A stretch of DNA of 64,000 bases, taken from Streptomyces albogriseolus. GTDB lineage: Bacteria; Actinomycetota; Actinomycetes; Streptomycetales; Streptomycetaceae. Each line of letters begins with the position of its first letter. Positions within the stretch are counted from its first letter, which is position 1. The notes beneath the pieces were generated by a model, which made no database searches, was not told the origin of the DNA, and saw nothing but the letters and a program-made list of their open reading frames with translations. Where the stretch lies: NCBI GenBank assembly GCA_014650475.1, contig BMVA01000020.1:62001-126000 (forward strand), read 5' to 3'. The position numbers and the translations under genes are program-made. This document shows positions 12,771-20,765 of this stretch, one piece after another.

Positions 12771-13354
12771 ACCGTGTGGTCCACCCCATCGAGCAGGAGT
12801 CGTTCCGGCGGCTGCGCGCCCGCCTCGACACGTCCCGTTTCCCGCCGCTGACCCGGGCGGTGGTGGAGCGCGTCGTGCACTCCTCCGCCGATCTGGAGTA
12901 CGCCACGGACCTCGTCATGGACGAGGCCGAGCTGGAGCGGGCGCACGCCGCGCTGCACGCGGGCGCGCCCGTCGTCGCGGACGTGGAGATGGTCGCGGCC
13001 GGCATCACCCGCCGCGAGACCGTGTGCCGGCTGCGCGACGCGCGGTCCGGGCCGGGACTCACCCGGTCCGCGCACGCCGTGCGGCTCGCGTACGAGGAGG
13101 TCGGGCCCGGCGCCGTGTGGGTGATCGGGTGCGCGCCCACCGCGCTGGAGGAGCTGCTGACCCTGGACGCCTCCCCCGCGCTCGTGATCGGTTTGCCCGT
13201 CGGGTTCGTCGGCGCCGCCGAGTCCAAGGCGGCGCTGCGGGAGAGCGGACTGCCCGCCGTGAGCAACGTGTCCGAGAAGGGCGGGTCGGCGGTCGCCGCC
13301 GCCGCGCTCAACGCCCTGCTGTACCACCCCCTTTCGACCGAGGAGACCCTGTGA
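12767..13354 (+). CDS. cobH: Precorrin-8X methylmutase CobH (CbiC)
   Basis: Moves the methyl group from C11 to C12 to form hydrogenobyrinate (or the cobalt form). 195 residues from a GTG overlapping the preceding stop. The catalytic His of the family matches His38 in ERVVHSSADLEYA. Other conserved blocks are APVVADVEMVAAGITR, GCAPTALEELL and VGFVGAAESKAALRES near the C terminus. Coupled to cbiX by a GTGA overlap. Confidence 0.93.
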   Translation: MNRVVHPIEQESFRRLRARLDTSRFPPLTRAVVERVVHSSADLEYATDLVMDEAELERAHAALHAGAPVVADVEMVAAGITRRETVCRLRDARSGPGLTRSAHAVRLAYEEVGPGAVWVIGCAPTALEELLTLDASPALVIGLPVGFVGAAESKAALRESGLPAVSNVSEKGGSAVAAAALNALLYHPLSTEETL

Positions 13355-14262
13355 CCACCCCGCCCGCCCTGCTCATCGCCGGCCACGGCACCCGGGACGA
13401 CGCCGGAGCGGAGGCGTTCCGCGCCTTCGTGCGGGAGCTGGGCCGCCGCCGGCCCGACCTGCCCGTCGCGGGCGGCTTCATCGAGCTGTCCCCGCCGCCG
13501 CTGGGCGAGGCCGTCGCCGAGCTGGTGGAGCGGGGGGTGCGGCGGTTCGCGGCCGTGCCGCTGATGCTGGTGTCCGCCGGGCACGCCAAGGGCGACATCC
13601 CGGCCGCGCTGGCCCGCGAGAAGGAACGCCACCCCGGGGTCTCGTACACGTACGGCCGTCCGCTGGGCCCGCACCCCGCGCTGTTGCGGGTGCTGGAGCG
13701 GCGGCTCGCGGAGGCGGTGGACCCGTCCTGGGACCCCGCCGGGGTGACGGTGCTGCTGGTGGGGCGCGGGTCGACGGACCCGGACGCCAACGCCGAGGTG
13801 TTCAAGGCGGCCCGGCTGCTGTGGGAGGGGCGCGGATACGCGGGCGTGGAGACGGCGTTCGTGTCGCTGGCGAAGCCGGACGTGCCGGGCGGCCTCGACC
13901 GGTGCGCCCGGCTGGGGGCGCGGCGGATCGTCGTGCTGCCGTACTTCCTGTTCACGGGGATCCTGCCGGACCGGGTGCGGACGCAGACGGAGGAGTGGGC
14001 GGCGTCCCACCCGGAGGCCGAGGTGCGGTCGGCGGACGTCATCGGCCCCGAGCCGGAGCTGCTGGACCTGGTCCTCGAGCGGTACGAGGAGGCCGTGAAG
14101 GGTGATCTGCGGATGAACTGCGACTCCTGCGTCTACCGGATCGCGCTGCCCGGTTTCGAGGACAAGGTGGGGCTGCCGCAGCAGCCGCATTTCCATCCGG
14201 ACGACGACGGGCACCATCATCACGGGCATGGTCACGCGCACTCCCACAGTCATGCCCACTGA
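13351..14262 (+). CDS. cbiX: Sirohydrochlorin cobaltochelatase CbiX with MXCXXC motif and His-rich tail
   Basis: Class II chelatase expected to insert Co2+ into sirohydrochlorin at the start of the early-cobalt route. 303 residues, the long two-half CbiX form. N-terminal half has LIAGHGTRDDAG and VSAGHAKGDIPAAL with candidate catalytic His residues; the second half has LLVGRGSTDPDANAEVFK. Near the C terminus is Met255-Asn-Cys257-Asp-Ser-Cys260, matching the MXCXXC motif reported for [4Fe-4S] binding in long CbiX proteins. The last two dozen residues are His-rich (HHHHGHGHAHSHSHAH), likely for metal storage or delivery. GTG start overlaps cobH; its 3' end overlaps the next gene's start by 11 bases. 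Confidence 0.9.
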   Translation: MTTPPALLIAGHGTRDDAGAEAFRAFVRELGRRRPDLPVAGGFIELSPPPLGEAVAELVERGVRRFAAVPLMLVSAGHAKGDIPAALAREKERHPGVSYTYGRPLGPHPALLRVLERRLAEAVDPSWDPAGVTVLLVGRGSTDPDANAEVFKAARLLWEGRGYAGVETAFVSLAKPDVPGGLDRCARLGARRIVVLPYFLFTGILPDRVRTQTEEWAASHPEAEVRSADVIGPEPELLDLVLERYEEAVKGDLRMNCDSCVYRIALPGFEDKVGLPQQPHFHPDDDGHHHHGHGHAHSHSHAH

Positions 14263-15313
14263 GCCGGGCTCCGGTCACGACCTGCGTCATCACGGCGACG
14301 CCGAGGTCCGCGACGACGGCGGCGCGCTCGTCGACCTCGCGGTGAACGTCCGCGCGGACACGCCCCCGGCGTGGCTGCGGGAGCGCGTCGCGGCGTCGCT
14401 GGCGGGGCTCGCCGCCTACCCGGACGGGCGGGCCGCGCGGGCCGCGGTGGCGGCGCGGCACGGGCTGCCCGTGGAGCGGGTGCTGCTGACGGCGGGCGCG
14501 GCGGAGGCGTTCGTGCTGCTGGCGCGGGCGCTGAAGGTGTCCCGGCCGGTGGTGGTGCACCCGCAGTTCACCGAGCCGGAGGCGGCGCTGCGGGACGCGG
14601 GGCACACGGTGGACCGGGTGCTGCTGCGGGAGGCCGACGGCTTCCGCCTCGACCCGGCGGCGGTCCCGGAGGACGCGGACCTGGTGGTGATCGGCAACCC
14701 CACCAACCCGACGTCGGTGCTGCACCCGGCGGAGGCACTGGCGCGGCTGGCCCGTCCGGGCCGCACGCTCGTGGTCGACGAGGCGTTCATGGACGCGGTG
14801 CCGGGCGAGCGGGAGGCCCTGGCCGGGCGGACGGACGTCCCGGGGCTCGTGGTGCTGCGCAGCCTGACCAAGACATGGGGCCTGGCGGGCCTGCGCATCG
14901 GGTACGTGTTGGCAGACTCGGAGACCGTCGCCCGGCTGGAGCGGGCGCAGCCGCTGTGGCCGGTGTCGACGCCGGCGCTGGCGGCGGCGGAGGCGTGCGT
15001 GTCGCCTGCGGCGCTCGCGGAGGCGGAGGAGGCGGCGCGCGGCATCGCGGCGGACCGCGCGTACGTGATCGCAGGCCTGCGGGGCTTCGCGTCCCACGGT
15101 CTGCGGGTGGTGGAACCGGCCGAGGCCCCCTTCGTCCTGGTCCGCGTCCCGGCCGCGGCGGACGTGCGGGAGCGGTTGCGCTCCCTCGGCTACGCAACCC
15201 GCCGAGGCGACACGTTCCCGGGCCTCGACGAGGAGTGGCTCCGCCTGGCGGTACGGGACAGGGCGACGACGCAGGGCTTCCTGCGGGCGCTGGGCCAGGC
15301 ACTGGGCGCCTGA
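14252..15313 (+). CDS. cobC: PLP-dependent aminotransferase, CobC-like (threonine-phosphate decarboxylase / HisC family)
   Basis: Fold-type I PLP enzyme of the histidinol-phosphate aminotransferase family. In cob clusters such proteins make (R)-1-amino-2-propanol phosphate from threonine phosphate for the nucleotide loop. 353 residues from ATG 14252 (an ATG at 14228 is possible but lies further inside cbiX). PLP features: IGNPTNPTS, TLVVDEAFMD, and the Schiff-base lysine in SLTKTWGLAGLRIGY. It is the last cob gene seen, followed by the tandem-repeat region. The role rests on context; a HisC-like enzyme of other specificity cannot be excluded. Confidence 0.8.
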   Translation: MPTEPGSGHDLRHHGDAEVRDDGGALVDLAVNVRADTPPAWLRERVAASLAGLAAYPDGRAARAAVAARHGLPVERVLLTAGAAEAFVLLARALKVSRPVVVHPQFTEPEAALRDAGHTVDRVLLREADGFRLDPAAVPEDADLVVIGNPTNPTSVLHPAEALARLARPGRTLVVDEAFMDAVPGEREALAGRTDVPGLVVLRSLTKTWGLAGLRIGYVLADSETVARLERAQPLWPVSTPALAAAEACVSPAALAEAEEAARGIAADRAYVIAGLRGFASHGLRVVEPAEAPFVLVRVPAAADVRERLRSLGYATRRGDTFPGLDEEWLRLAVRDRATTQGFLRALGQALGA

Positions 15314-15360
15314 CCACCGAACGGGCGCCCGCCGCCGCGCCGGGTGCGGGCGGTCCGTGG

Positions 15361-15836
15361 CCGGTCGCGCAGTTCCCCGCGCCCCTGAAGGGGCGCCCCA
15401 CCCCCGCCGCCTGCGGCCGACCGCACCCAGCCTGCGGGCAGTCGTGCCGCTGGGGCGGCACGGGTGGGCGCAGGCGGCACCTCTGCAGCCCGCCTCGATG
15501 GGACCCGCGCCCCTGACGGCAACCCGTCTGCCGAGACCGCTGTCCGCCGCCTGCGGCCCGTCGCGGGCCGGTCGCGCAGTTCCCCGCGCCCCTGAAAGGG
15601 CGCCCCGCCCCCGCCGCCTGCGGCCAGCCGCACCCAGCCTGCGGGCAGTCGTGCCGCTGGGGCGGCACGGGTGGGCGCAGGCGGCACCTTGCAGCCCGCC
15701 TCGATGGGACCCGCGCCCCTGACGGCAACCCGTCTGCCGAGACCGCTGTCCGCCGCCTGCGGCCCGTCGCGGGCCGGTCGCGCAGTTCCCCGCGCCCCTG
15801 GAGGGGCGCCCCGCCCCCGCCGCCTGCGGGGGCCTC
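15361..15836 (+). repeat. Tandem repeat, ~207-bp unit, two full copies and one partial
   Basis: The 546 bases between the cobC and LAETG genes hold no gene. Units begin with CCGGTCGCGCAGTTCCCCGC at 15361, 15568 and 15774 (periods 207 and 206). Units 1 and 2 differ at only a few positions; the third stops after about 60 bases. Each full unit carries a hairpin of the GCGCCCC-TGAA-GGGGCGC kind (first copy 15379-15396) and another, CGTGCCGC-TGGG-GCGGCACG. The starting motif is the reverse complement of part of the repeat at 48631-48710. The hairpins may also end the cob and LAETG transcripts, which converge here. Open frames across this region are shadows. Confidence 0.88.
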
Positions 15837-15859
15837 CCCCGTACCCCCGACCGCTCAGG

Positions 15860-16792
15860 TCAGTTCCGGCGCCCCCGCCGCGACAGCAGCACCGCTCCCC
15901 CACCAGCCGCCAGCAGCGCCACCGCCCCCGCCGCCACGTACGGCGTGGCCGCATCCCCGCCCGTTTCGGCGAGGTCGGCCTGTGCGGCGCGGGCGCCCTG
16001 GGGTTCGACGGCGGGTTCCGCCTTCTCGGGGGCCTCGGGGGCGGCGGCCTCCGAGGGCTCCTCCTCGGCCGCCGCCGGCGTCTCGCACCGCGACGTCGCC
16101 AGCGTGAGGCGCCCCTCCACCTCGGCCACGTTCAGCTTCGCAGGGTTGACGGACACCTCCAGCGTCAGGGCGGTGGCGGCGGCCGTGGACGACGTCGTCC
16201 CGGTCGTGGACAGGTCGAGCCGGACCGAGCCCACCCCCGGCACCTCGACGTTCGTCGGGCCGCCGGCGCTCAGGGAGACCCGCTTGCCGAGGACGGTGAC
16301 CGCGGCGGGCAGGGTGACCGAGGCGTGCGGGGTCTCGCCGGCCTCGCAGACCGCCTTGGAGCCGACCGCCTCGAGCTCGACGACCGACAGCAGCGGCAGT
16401 CCGGGGACGTGCAGGCGGGCGTCGGCGAGGGTGGTGGACGCCTCCGCCCGCTCCCCCTCGACGGTCGCGACCGCGTCGGCCACCTCGGCACGCAGCACGC
16501 TGAACGGCTTGCCCCGGTCGACGCCGTCGAGGGTGGCGGTGAGGGCCGTCTTCCGCGCGGTCCGCGGCGCCTCGACCTCGTTGAGGGAGACGGTCAGCGG
16601 GACCTGCACCGACTTGTTGAGCAGGGACACGTTGAGATCGGTGCGCAGCACGGAGGCGCTCGCGCTGCCGTGGCCCTCGGTGGCGTGCGCCGGCCCCGCG
16701 CCGGCGAGGGCGACGGGTCCCGCGGTGAGCGCACAGGCCACGGCGGCAGCGGACCAACGGCGGGCAGGCGTACGGACGTTGATGGTGTACAA
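15860..16792 (-). CDS. Secreted, sortase-anchored LAETG surface protein (SCO1860-like)
   Basis: 310 residues. N-terminal signal peptide: positive MYTINVRTPARRW, hydrophobic core, cleavage near AHATEGHG (about residues 37-40). The middle is a beta-rich, Thr/Ser/Val domain of unknown function with two Cys (CEAGET and SRCETP) that could form a disulfide. Then an Ala/Glu/Pro-rich linker that would span the wall, a sortase motif LAETG beginning about residue 274, a hydrophobic helix, and the basic tail SRRGRRN. LAXTG is the signal of class E sortases of high-G+C Gram-positives. No sortase gene is in the window. It resembles the family NCBI names after SCO1860; function is unknown. Confidence 0.85.
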   Translation of the reverse strand: MYTINVRTPARRWSAAAVACALTAGPVALAGAGPAHATEGHGSASASVLRTDLNVSLLNKSVQVPLTVSLNEVEAPRTARKTALTATLDGVDRGKPFSVLRAEVADAVATVEGERAEASTTLADARLHVPGLPLLSVVELEAVGSKAVCEAGETPHASVTLPAAVTVLGKRVSLSAGGPTNVEVPGVGSVRLDLSTTGTTSSTAAATALTLEVSVNPAKLNVAEVEGRLTLATSRCETPAAAEEEPSEAAAPEAPEKAEPAVEPQGARAAQADLAETGGDAATPYVAAGAVALLAAGGGAVLLSRRGRRN

Positions 16793-16971
16793 GGTGGTGG
16801 GACCCCCATGAGACTTTGCTGGGACCCGGAAAGAATGTCCGCGCCCGCGCCGCCCCGTCAGCGATCCGAAGACTCTTCACCCCTTCGGGGAAGACCGGAG
16901 AGCGTTTTCGATTTAAGGGGTACGGCTGTTCCCCTCCGTCACCCTCCGGGGCCCCACCGGCGGGCGCGTCC

Positions 16972-18063
16972 CTACGCGACGACGCGCCCGTCGAGCACCA
17001 CCCGGCGCGGATCGGTGAGCACCCGGAGGTCCGCGCGCGGGTCGGCGTCGTAGACCACCAGATCGGCGGGGGCGCCCTCCTCCAGGCCGGGGCGGCCGAG
17101 CCACTCCCTGGCCTTCCAGGTGCCGGCGGCCAGGGCCTCGACGGGCGGGAGGCCGGCCTTGGCCAGTTCCGCCACCTCCTCGGCGGCGAGCCCGTGCGGG
17201 AGGGTGCCGCCGGCGTCGGTGCCGACGAAGACGGGGATGCCGGCGTCGTACGCGGAGCGGACGGTGTCGTAGCGGCGCTCGTGGAGCCGGCGCATATGGG
17301 CGGACCAGCGCGGGAACTTGCTCTCGCCGCCGTCCGCGAGCGCGGGGAAGGTGGCGATGTTGACCAGGGTGGGGACGATCGCGACGCCCCGCTCGGCGAA
17401 CAGCGGGATGGTCTCGTCGGTGAGCCCGGTGGCGTGCTCGACGCAGTCGATGCCGGCTTCGACCAGGTCGCGCAGGGAGTCCTCGGCGAAGCAGTGGGCG
17501 GTGACGCGGGCGCCCAGCCGGTGCGCCTCGGCGATGGCCGCCTCCACCGCGCCGCGCGGCCAGCAGGCCGACAGATCGCCCAGGTCGCGGTCGATCCAGT
17601 CGCCGACGAGCTTCACCCAGCCGTCGCCGCGCCGGGCCTCCTGGGCGACGTACGCGACGAGGTCGTCCGGCTCGACCTCCCAGGCGTAGTTGCGGATGTA
17701 GCGGCGGGTGCGGGCGATGTGCCGCCCGGCCCTGATGATCTTCGGGAGGTCCTCGCGGTCGTCGATCCAGCGGGTGTCCGAGGGCGAGCCGGCGTCCCGC
17801 AGCAGCAGCGCGCCGGCGTCCCGGTCGGTGAGCGCCTGCTTCTCCGCGACGTCCTCGGGGACGGCGCCGTGCCGGTCGAGACCCACATGGCAGTGGGCGT
17901 CGACCAGCCCGGGCAGCACCCAGCCCTCGACGGTCCGGACGTCACGGGCGGCGGACGGACGGTCGTACGAGATCCGCCCGCCGACCACCCACAGTTCGTC
18001 CCGGACCTCGTCCGGCCCGGCGAGGATCCGTCCCTTCACGTGCAGCACCGCGCGTTCGCTCAT
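16972..18063 (-). CDS. Metal-dependent amidohydrolase family protein
   Basis: Probable cytoplasmic amidohydrolase of the imidazolonepropionase/Xaa-Pro dipeptidase-like group (COG1228 type). 363 residues from ATG 18063; a GTG three codons upstream is also in frame. Metal-site features in order: DAHCHVGLDRHG (HxH, about residues 57-60), WVKLVGDW with a Lys that could be the carboxylated ligand, TAHCFAEDSL and CVEHATGL (single His ligands), and FVGTDAGGTLPHG (catalytic Asp). An N-terminal strand (VLHVKGRILAGPDEV) and C-terminal DLVVYDADPRADLRVL form the usual composite beta-sandwich. Substrate unknown. It lies 21 bases downstream of the amino acid ABC genes on the same strand and may be co-transcribed. 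Confidence 0.85.
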   Translation of the reverse strand: MSERAVLHVKGRILAGPDEVRDELWVVGGRISYDRPSAARDVRTVEGWVLPGLVDAHCHVGLDRHGAVPEDVAEKQALTDRDAGALLLRDAGSPSDTRWIDDREDLPKIIRAGRHIARTRRYIRNYAWEVEPDDLVAYVAQEARRGDGWVKLVGDWIDRDLGDLSACWPRGAVEAAIAEAHRLGARVTAHCFAEDSLRDLVEAGIDCVEHATGLTDETIPLFAERGVAIVPTLVNIATFPALADGGESKFPRWSAHMRRLHERRYDTVRSAYDAGIPVFVGTDAGGTLPHGLAAEEVAELAKAGLPPVEALAAGTWKAREWLGRPGLEEGAPADLVVYDADPRADLRVLTDPRRVVLDGRVVA

Positions 18064-18084
18064 GCACCGCACCCTAGTTGTGCC

Positions 18085-18876
18085 TCAGCCGGACTTCCCC
18101 ACCTGGTCCGACGTCTCCTCCTCGACCTCGGCCATGGCCGGGTCGAGGAGCCGCGACAGGAAGTGGCGGGTGCGTTCGTGCCGGGGCGCGCCGATGACCC
18201 GCTCGGGGGCGCCGTCCTCGACGACCACGCCGCCGTCCATGAAGACGACACGGTCGGCGACCTCACGGGCGAAGGTCATCTCGTGGGTGACGACCATCAT
18301 CGTCATGCCCTCGTCGGCGAGCATCCGCATCACCGCGAGCACGTCGCCGACCAGTTCGGGGTCGAGCGCCGAGGTGGGCTCGTCGAACAGCATCACCTCG
18401 GGGCCCATGGCGAGCGCCCGGGCGATGGCGACGCGCTGCTGCTGGCCGCCGGAGAGGGAGAAGGGGTAGGCGTCCGCCTTCTCGGCGAGGCCGACCCGCT
18501 CCAGATTCCGCGCGGCGACCTCCGCGGCCTCCGCCTTGCCGCGCCGCAGCACGCGGCGCTGCGGCAGCGTGAGGTTCTCGGTGACGGTCAGGTGCGGGAA
18601 CAGGTTGAACTGCTGGAACACCATGCCGATACGGCGACGTACGGCGTCGATGTCGACGTCCGGGTCGGTCAGCTCGGTGCCGCCGACGAAGACCTGGCCC
18701 TCGCTGGGCTCCTCCAGGAGGTTCACGCAGCGCAGGAGGGTGGACTTGCCGGACCCGGACGGGCCGATGACGCAGACCACCTCGCCCTGGCCGATCTCCA
18801 GGTCGATGCCGCGCAGCACGTGGTTGTCGCCGAACGACTTGTGCAGTCCGCTGACGCGGATCTCGGGGCGGCTCAT
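18085..18876 (-). CDS. Polar amino acid ABC transporter, ATP-binding protein
   Basis: Cytoplasmic ATPase of an uptake system for a polar amino acid, GlnQ/GluA type. 263 residues from ATG 18876, which overlaps the stop of the permease gene; a longer open frame upstream lies in the permease. Walker [14 protein letters not shown]-loop in [15 protein letters not shown], signature [15 protein letters not shown], Walker [15 protein letters not shown] and switch VVTHEMTFA are all intact. Third gene of the substrate-binding protein, permease, ATPase operon. Substrate (glutamine, glutamate or similar) is a family guess. Confidence 0.92.
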   Translation of the reverse strand: MSRPEIRVSGLHKSFGDNHVLRGIDLEIGQGEVVCVIGPSGSGKSTLLRCVNLLEEPSEGQVFVGGTELTDPDVDIDAVRRRIGMVFQQFNLFPHLTVTENLTLPQRRVLRRGKAEAAEVAARNLERVGLAEKADAYPFSLSGGQQQRVAIARALAMGPEVMLFDEPTSALDPELVGDVLAVMRMLADEGMTMMVVTHEMTFAREVADRVVFMDGGVVVEDGAPERVIGAPRHERTRHFLSRLLDPAMAEVEEETSDQVGKSG

Positions 18877-19709
18877 CTGACGGCCTCCTGGGCCTTGGCC
18901 TCCATGCGGCGCACGACGAAGCCGAGCGGGACGGTGATCAGCAGGTAGCACAGGCCGGCCACCAGGATGGGCGTGGAGTTGGCGGTCTGGCTGGCCAGGT
19001 CGCGGCCGTACTTGGACAGCTCGCGCTCCTCCAGGGTGACGCCCAGGAACAGCACCAGCGAGGAGTCCTTGAACAGCAGGACCAGCTCGTTGGTGAGCGG
19101 CGGCAGGATGATCCGGAAGGCCTGCGGGATGATGATCGACACCATGGCGCGGCCGGGCGAGAAGCCCAGCGAGCGGGCCGCCTCCATCTGTCCCTTGGGC
19201 ACGGCCTGGATGCCGGCCCGGATGGTCTCCGCCATGTAGGCGGCGGCCACCAGACCGAGCGCGAGGGCGACCTTGCCGTACGTCCCGCCGATGATCTCCG
19301 TGCCGGGGAAGGCGAGCGGGACGGCGACGCCGATGAAGATGAAGATCAGCAGGGCGGGCAGACCGCGGAAGATCTCGATGTAGACGCCGGCCAGCCAGCG
19401 GTAGGGGCCGACGGACGACAGCCGCATCAGGGCGAGGACCATGCCGAGCGCCAGCCCGACGCCGAAGCCGGTCACCGTGTAGAGGACGGTGTTCTTCAGC
19501 GCGAGCGTGATGACCTCGGGGAACATCCGCTCGGCGATCTCGGCCTGCGCGAACTGGTTCTGCAGCCGTCCCCAGTCGGCCGTGACGCCGAAGGCGGTCA
19601 CGGCCGCGACGAACACGGCGTACTGGATGCCGCGCGACAGGCTGCGCTTCTGCCGCCGGGTCATGCCCTTCCGCCTGGGCTGGAGGGGCGTCTTCTCCGT
19701 GTCGGCCAT
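18873..19709 (-). CDS. Polar amino acid ABC transporter, permease protein
   Basis: Integral membrane subunit of the HisM/GlnP family. 278 residues: a basic cytoplasmic N terminus ([13 protein letters not shown]), then about five or six membrane helices and the conserved cytoplasmic loop [25 protein letters not shown] (shown here as two halves: [15 protein letters not shown] and [10 protein letters not shown]) that contacts the ATPase. [13 protein letters not shown] is the usual block for this family. A single permease gene implies a homodimer. It starts four bases after the substrate-binding protein gene and overlaps the ATPase gene as ATGA. Confidence 0.92.
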   Translation of the reverse strand: MADTEKTPLQPRRKGMTRRQKRSLSRGIQYAVFVAAVTAFGVTADWGRLQNQFAQAEIAERMFPEVITLALKNTVLYTVTGFGVGLALGMVLALMRLSSVGPYRWLAGVYIEIFRGLPALLIFIFIGVAVPLAFPGTEIIGGTYGKVALALGLVAAAYMAETIRAGIQAVPKGQMEAARSLGFSPGRAMVSIIIPQAFRIILPPLTNELVLLFKDSSLVLFLGVTLEERELSKYGRDLASQTANSTPILVAGLCYLLITVPLGFVVRRMEAKAQEAVR

Positions 19710-19713
19710 GAGG

Positions 19714-20562
19714 TCAGGAGGCGGCCGGCGAGGCGGCGGACTCGTCGTACGGGCCGATCCACTGCTCGTACAGCTTCTTGTACGTGCCGTCGGCCTTGGC
19801 GTCCGCGAGCGCCTTGTTCACGGCCTCGCGCAGAGCGGTGTTGCCCTTCTTGACCGTGAAGCCGTACTGCTCGCCCGTGTCGATCTGCTCGGCGACCTCG
19901 AAGGCGTCGGCGTTGGCCTTGTCCTTCAGCCAGCCCTGGACGACGGGGTAGTCGATGACGACGGCCTTGACCTGGCCGGTGCGCAGGCCGTTGAGGACGG
20001 CGTCGGAGGACTCGAAGGAGACCGGGTCGAAGCCCTCGCCCTTGACGTAGTCCTCGCCGGTGGTCTGCGCCTGGGCGCCCAGCTTGACGTTCTTCGCCTT
20101 CACGTCGGCGAGGGAGCCGACGCCGCTGTCCCTGTCGACGAGGACGGCCTGCGTGGCGTTGAAGTACGGGTCGGAGAAGTCGACGTTCTTCTTCCGCTCC
20201 TCGGTGATGGTCATACCGGCCGCGGCCAGGTCGCACTCGCCGGAGTTGAGGAAGGCGCCGGTCTTGAAGTTCTCGAACGGCGTGTCGACGATCTGCTGCT
20301 TCACACCGAGGTCGTCGGCGACCAGGTCGATCAGGGCGACGTCGAAGCCCTGCACCTTGCCGTCGATCTCCGACTGGAACGGCGGGTAGGGCAGGTGGGT
20401 GCAGGTGGTGAGCTGCCCCGCCTTGACGAGTTCGACCCCGCCGGCGGTCGTGGACCCGCCGCCTCCGTCGTCGGTGGACGTGCAGGCGGCGAGGAGCGTC
20501 ATCCCGGCCGTCGCGGTGGCGGCAACCAGGACCCGGGTCCTGCGGCCGAGAAACGTGTGCAC
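19714..20562 (-). CDS. Polar amino acid ABC transporter, substrate-binding lipoprotein
   Basis: Extracellular solute-binding protein, family 3 (GlnH/bac_SBP_3). 282 residues from a GTG with AGGAGG just upstream. Lipoprotein signal: basic GRRTRV, hydrophobic stretch and lipobox LLAAC, predicting a lipid-anchored Cys near residue 27. Family blocks: FQSEIDGKVQGFDVALIDLV, CDLAAAGMTITEERKKNVDFS, and a C-terminal Asp/Ala-rich end. First gene of a three-gene operon; its promoter and palindrome are described separately. Substrate not determinable by eye. Confidence 0.92.
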   Translation of the reverse strand: MHTFLGRRTRVLVAATATAGMTLLAACTSTDDGGGGSTTAGGVELVKAGQLTTCTHLPYPPFQSEIDGKVQGFDVALIDLVADDLGVKQQIVDTPFENFKTGAFLNSGECDLAAAGMTITEERKKNVDFSDPYFNATQAVLVDRDSGVGSLADVKAKNVKLGAQAQTTGEDYVKGEGFDPVSFESSDAVLNGLRTGQVKAVVIDYPVVQGWLKDKANADAFEVAEQIDTGEQYGFTVKKGNTALREAVNKALADAKADGTYKKLYEQWIGPYDESAASPAAS

Positions 20563-20595
20563 GAGGGGCCTCCTGTGAGCGAACGAGAAGTTCCG

Positions 20596-20625
20596 ATTAT
20601 AAGGAGACGTTTGAGGACCTCAAAC
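20596..20625 (-). promoter_or_regulatory. Promoter and palindromic operator candidate of the amino acid ABC operon
   Basis: On the minus strand a perfect -10 hexamer TATAAT (20601-20596) and a -35-like TTGAGG (20623-20618) stand 16 bp apart, upstream of the substrate-binding protein gene that starts at 20562. A 17-bp palindrome, GTTTGAGG-A-CCTCAAAC (20609-20625), covers the -35 element and much of the spacer. That position fits a repressor-binding site. No candidate regulator gene is adjacent. Confidence 0.7.
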
Positions 20626-20700
20626 CAATCGGAGGAGGATTACGCCGTTCGGCCTCCGATCGTCCGCCCGCGCGCCGGCCGCTCCTCCGCCCGGACGCCG

Positions 20701-20733
20701 ACGGCCCGGACCGCGGCAAGCGGTCCGGGCCGT
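20701..20733 (-). terminator. Hairpin terminator after the phospholipase D-like gene
   Basis: Perfect 14-bp stem, 20701-20714 with 20720-20733, loop GGCAA. It lies 33 bases beyond the stop of the minus-strand gene ending at 20766 and before the amino acid ABC promoter. No U-run follows, as is usual in Streptomyces. Confidence 0.75.
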
Positions 20734-20765
20734 CGGACGGCGGGGTGCGCGGAGGGCCGTTTCGC

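Noticed and set aside
16870..16920. Possible hairpin around CCCCTTCGGGG near 16880-16890
   Set aside because: Only a 4-bp stem with mismatches beyond it; too weak to call a terminator or regulator.
15671..18948. Two long plus-strand frames (15671-17053 and 16816-18948)
   Set aside because: They run antisense through the LAETG, amidohydrolase and ABC genes, whose motifs are intact, and have no recognisable domain.
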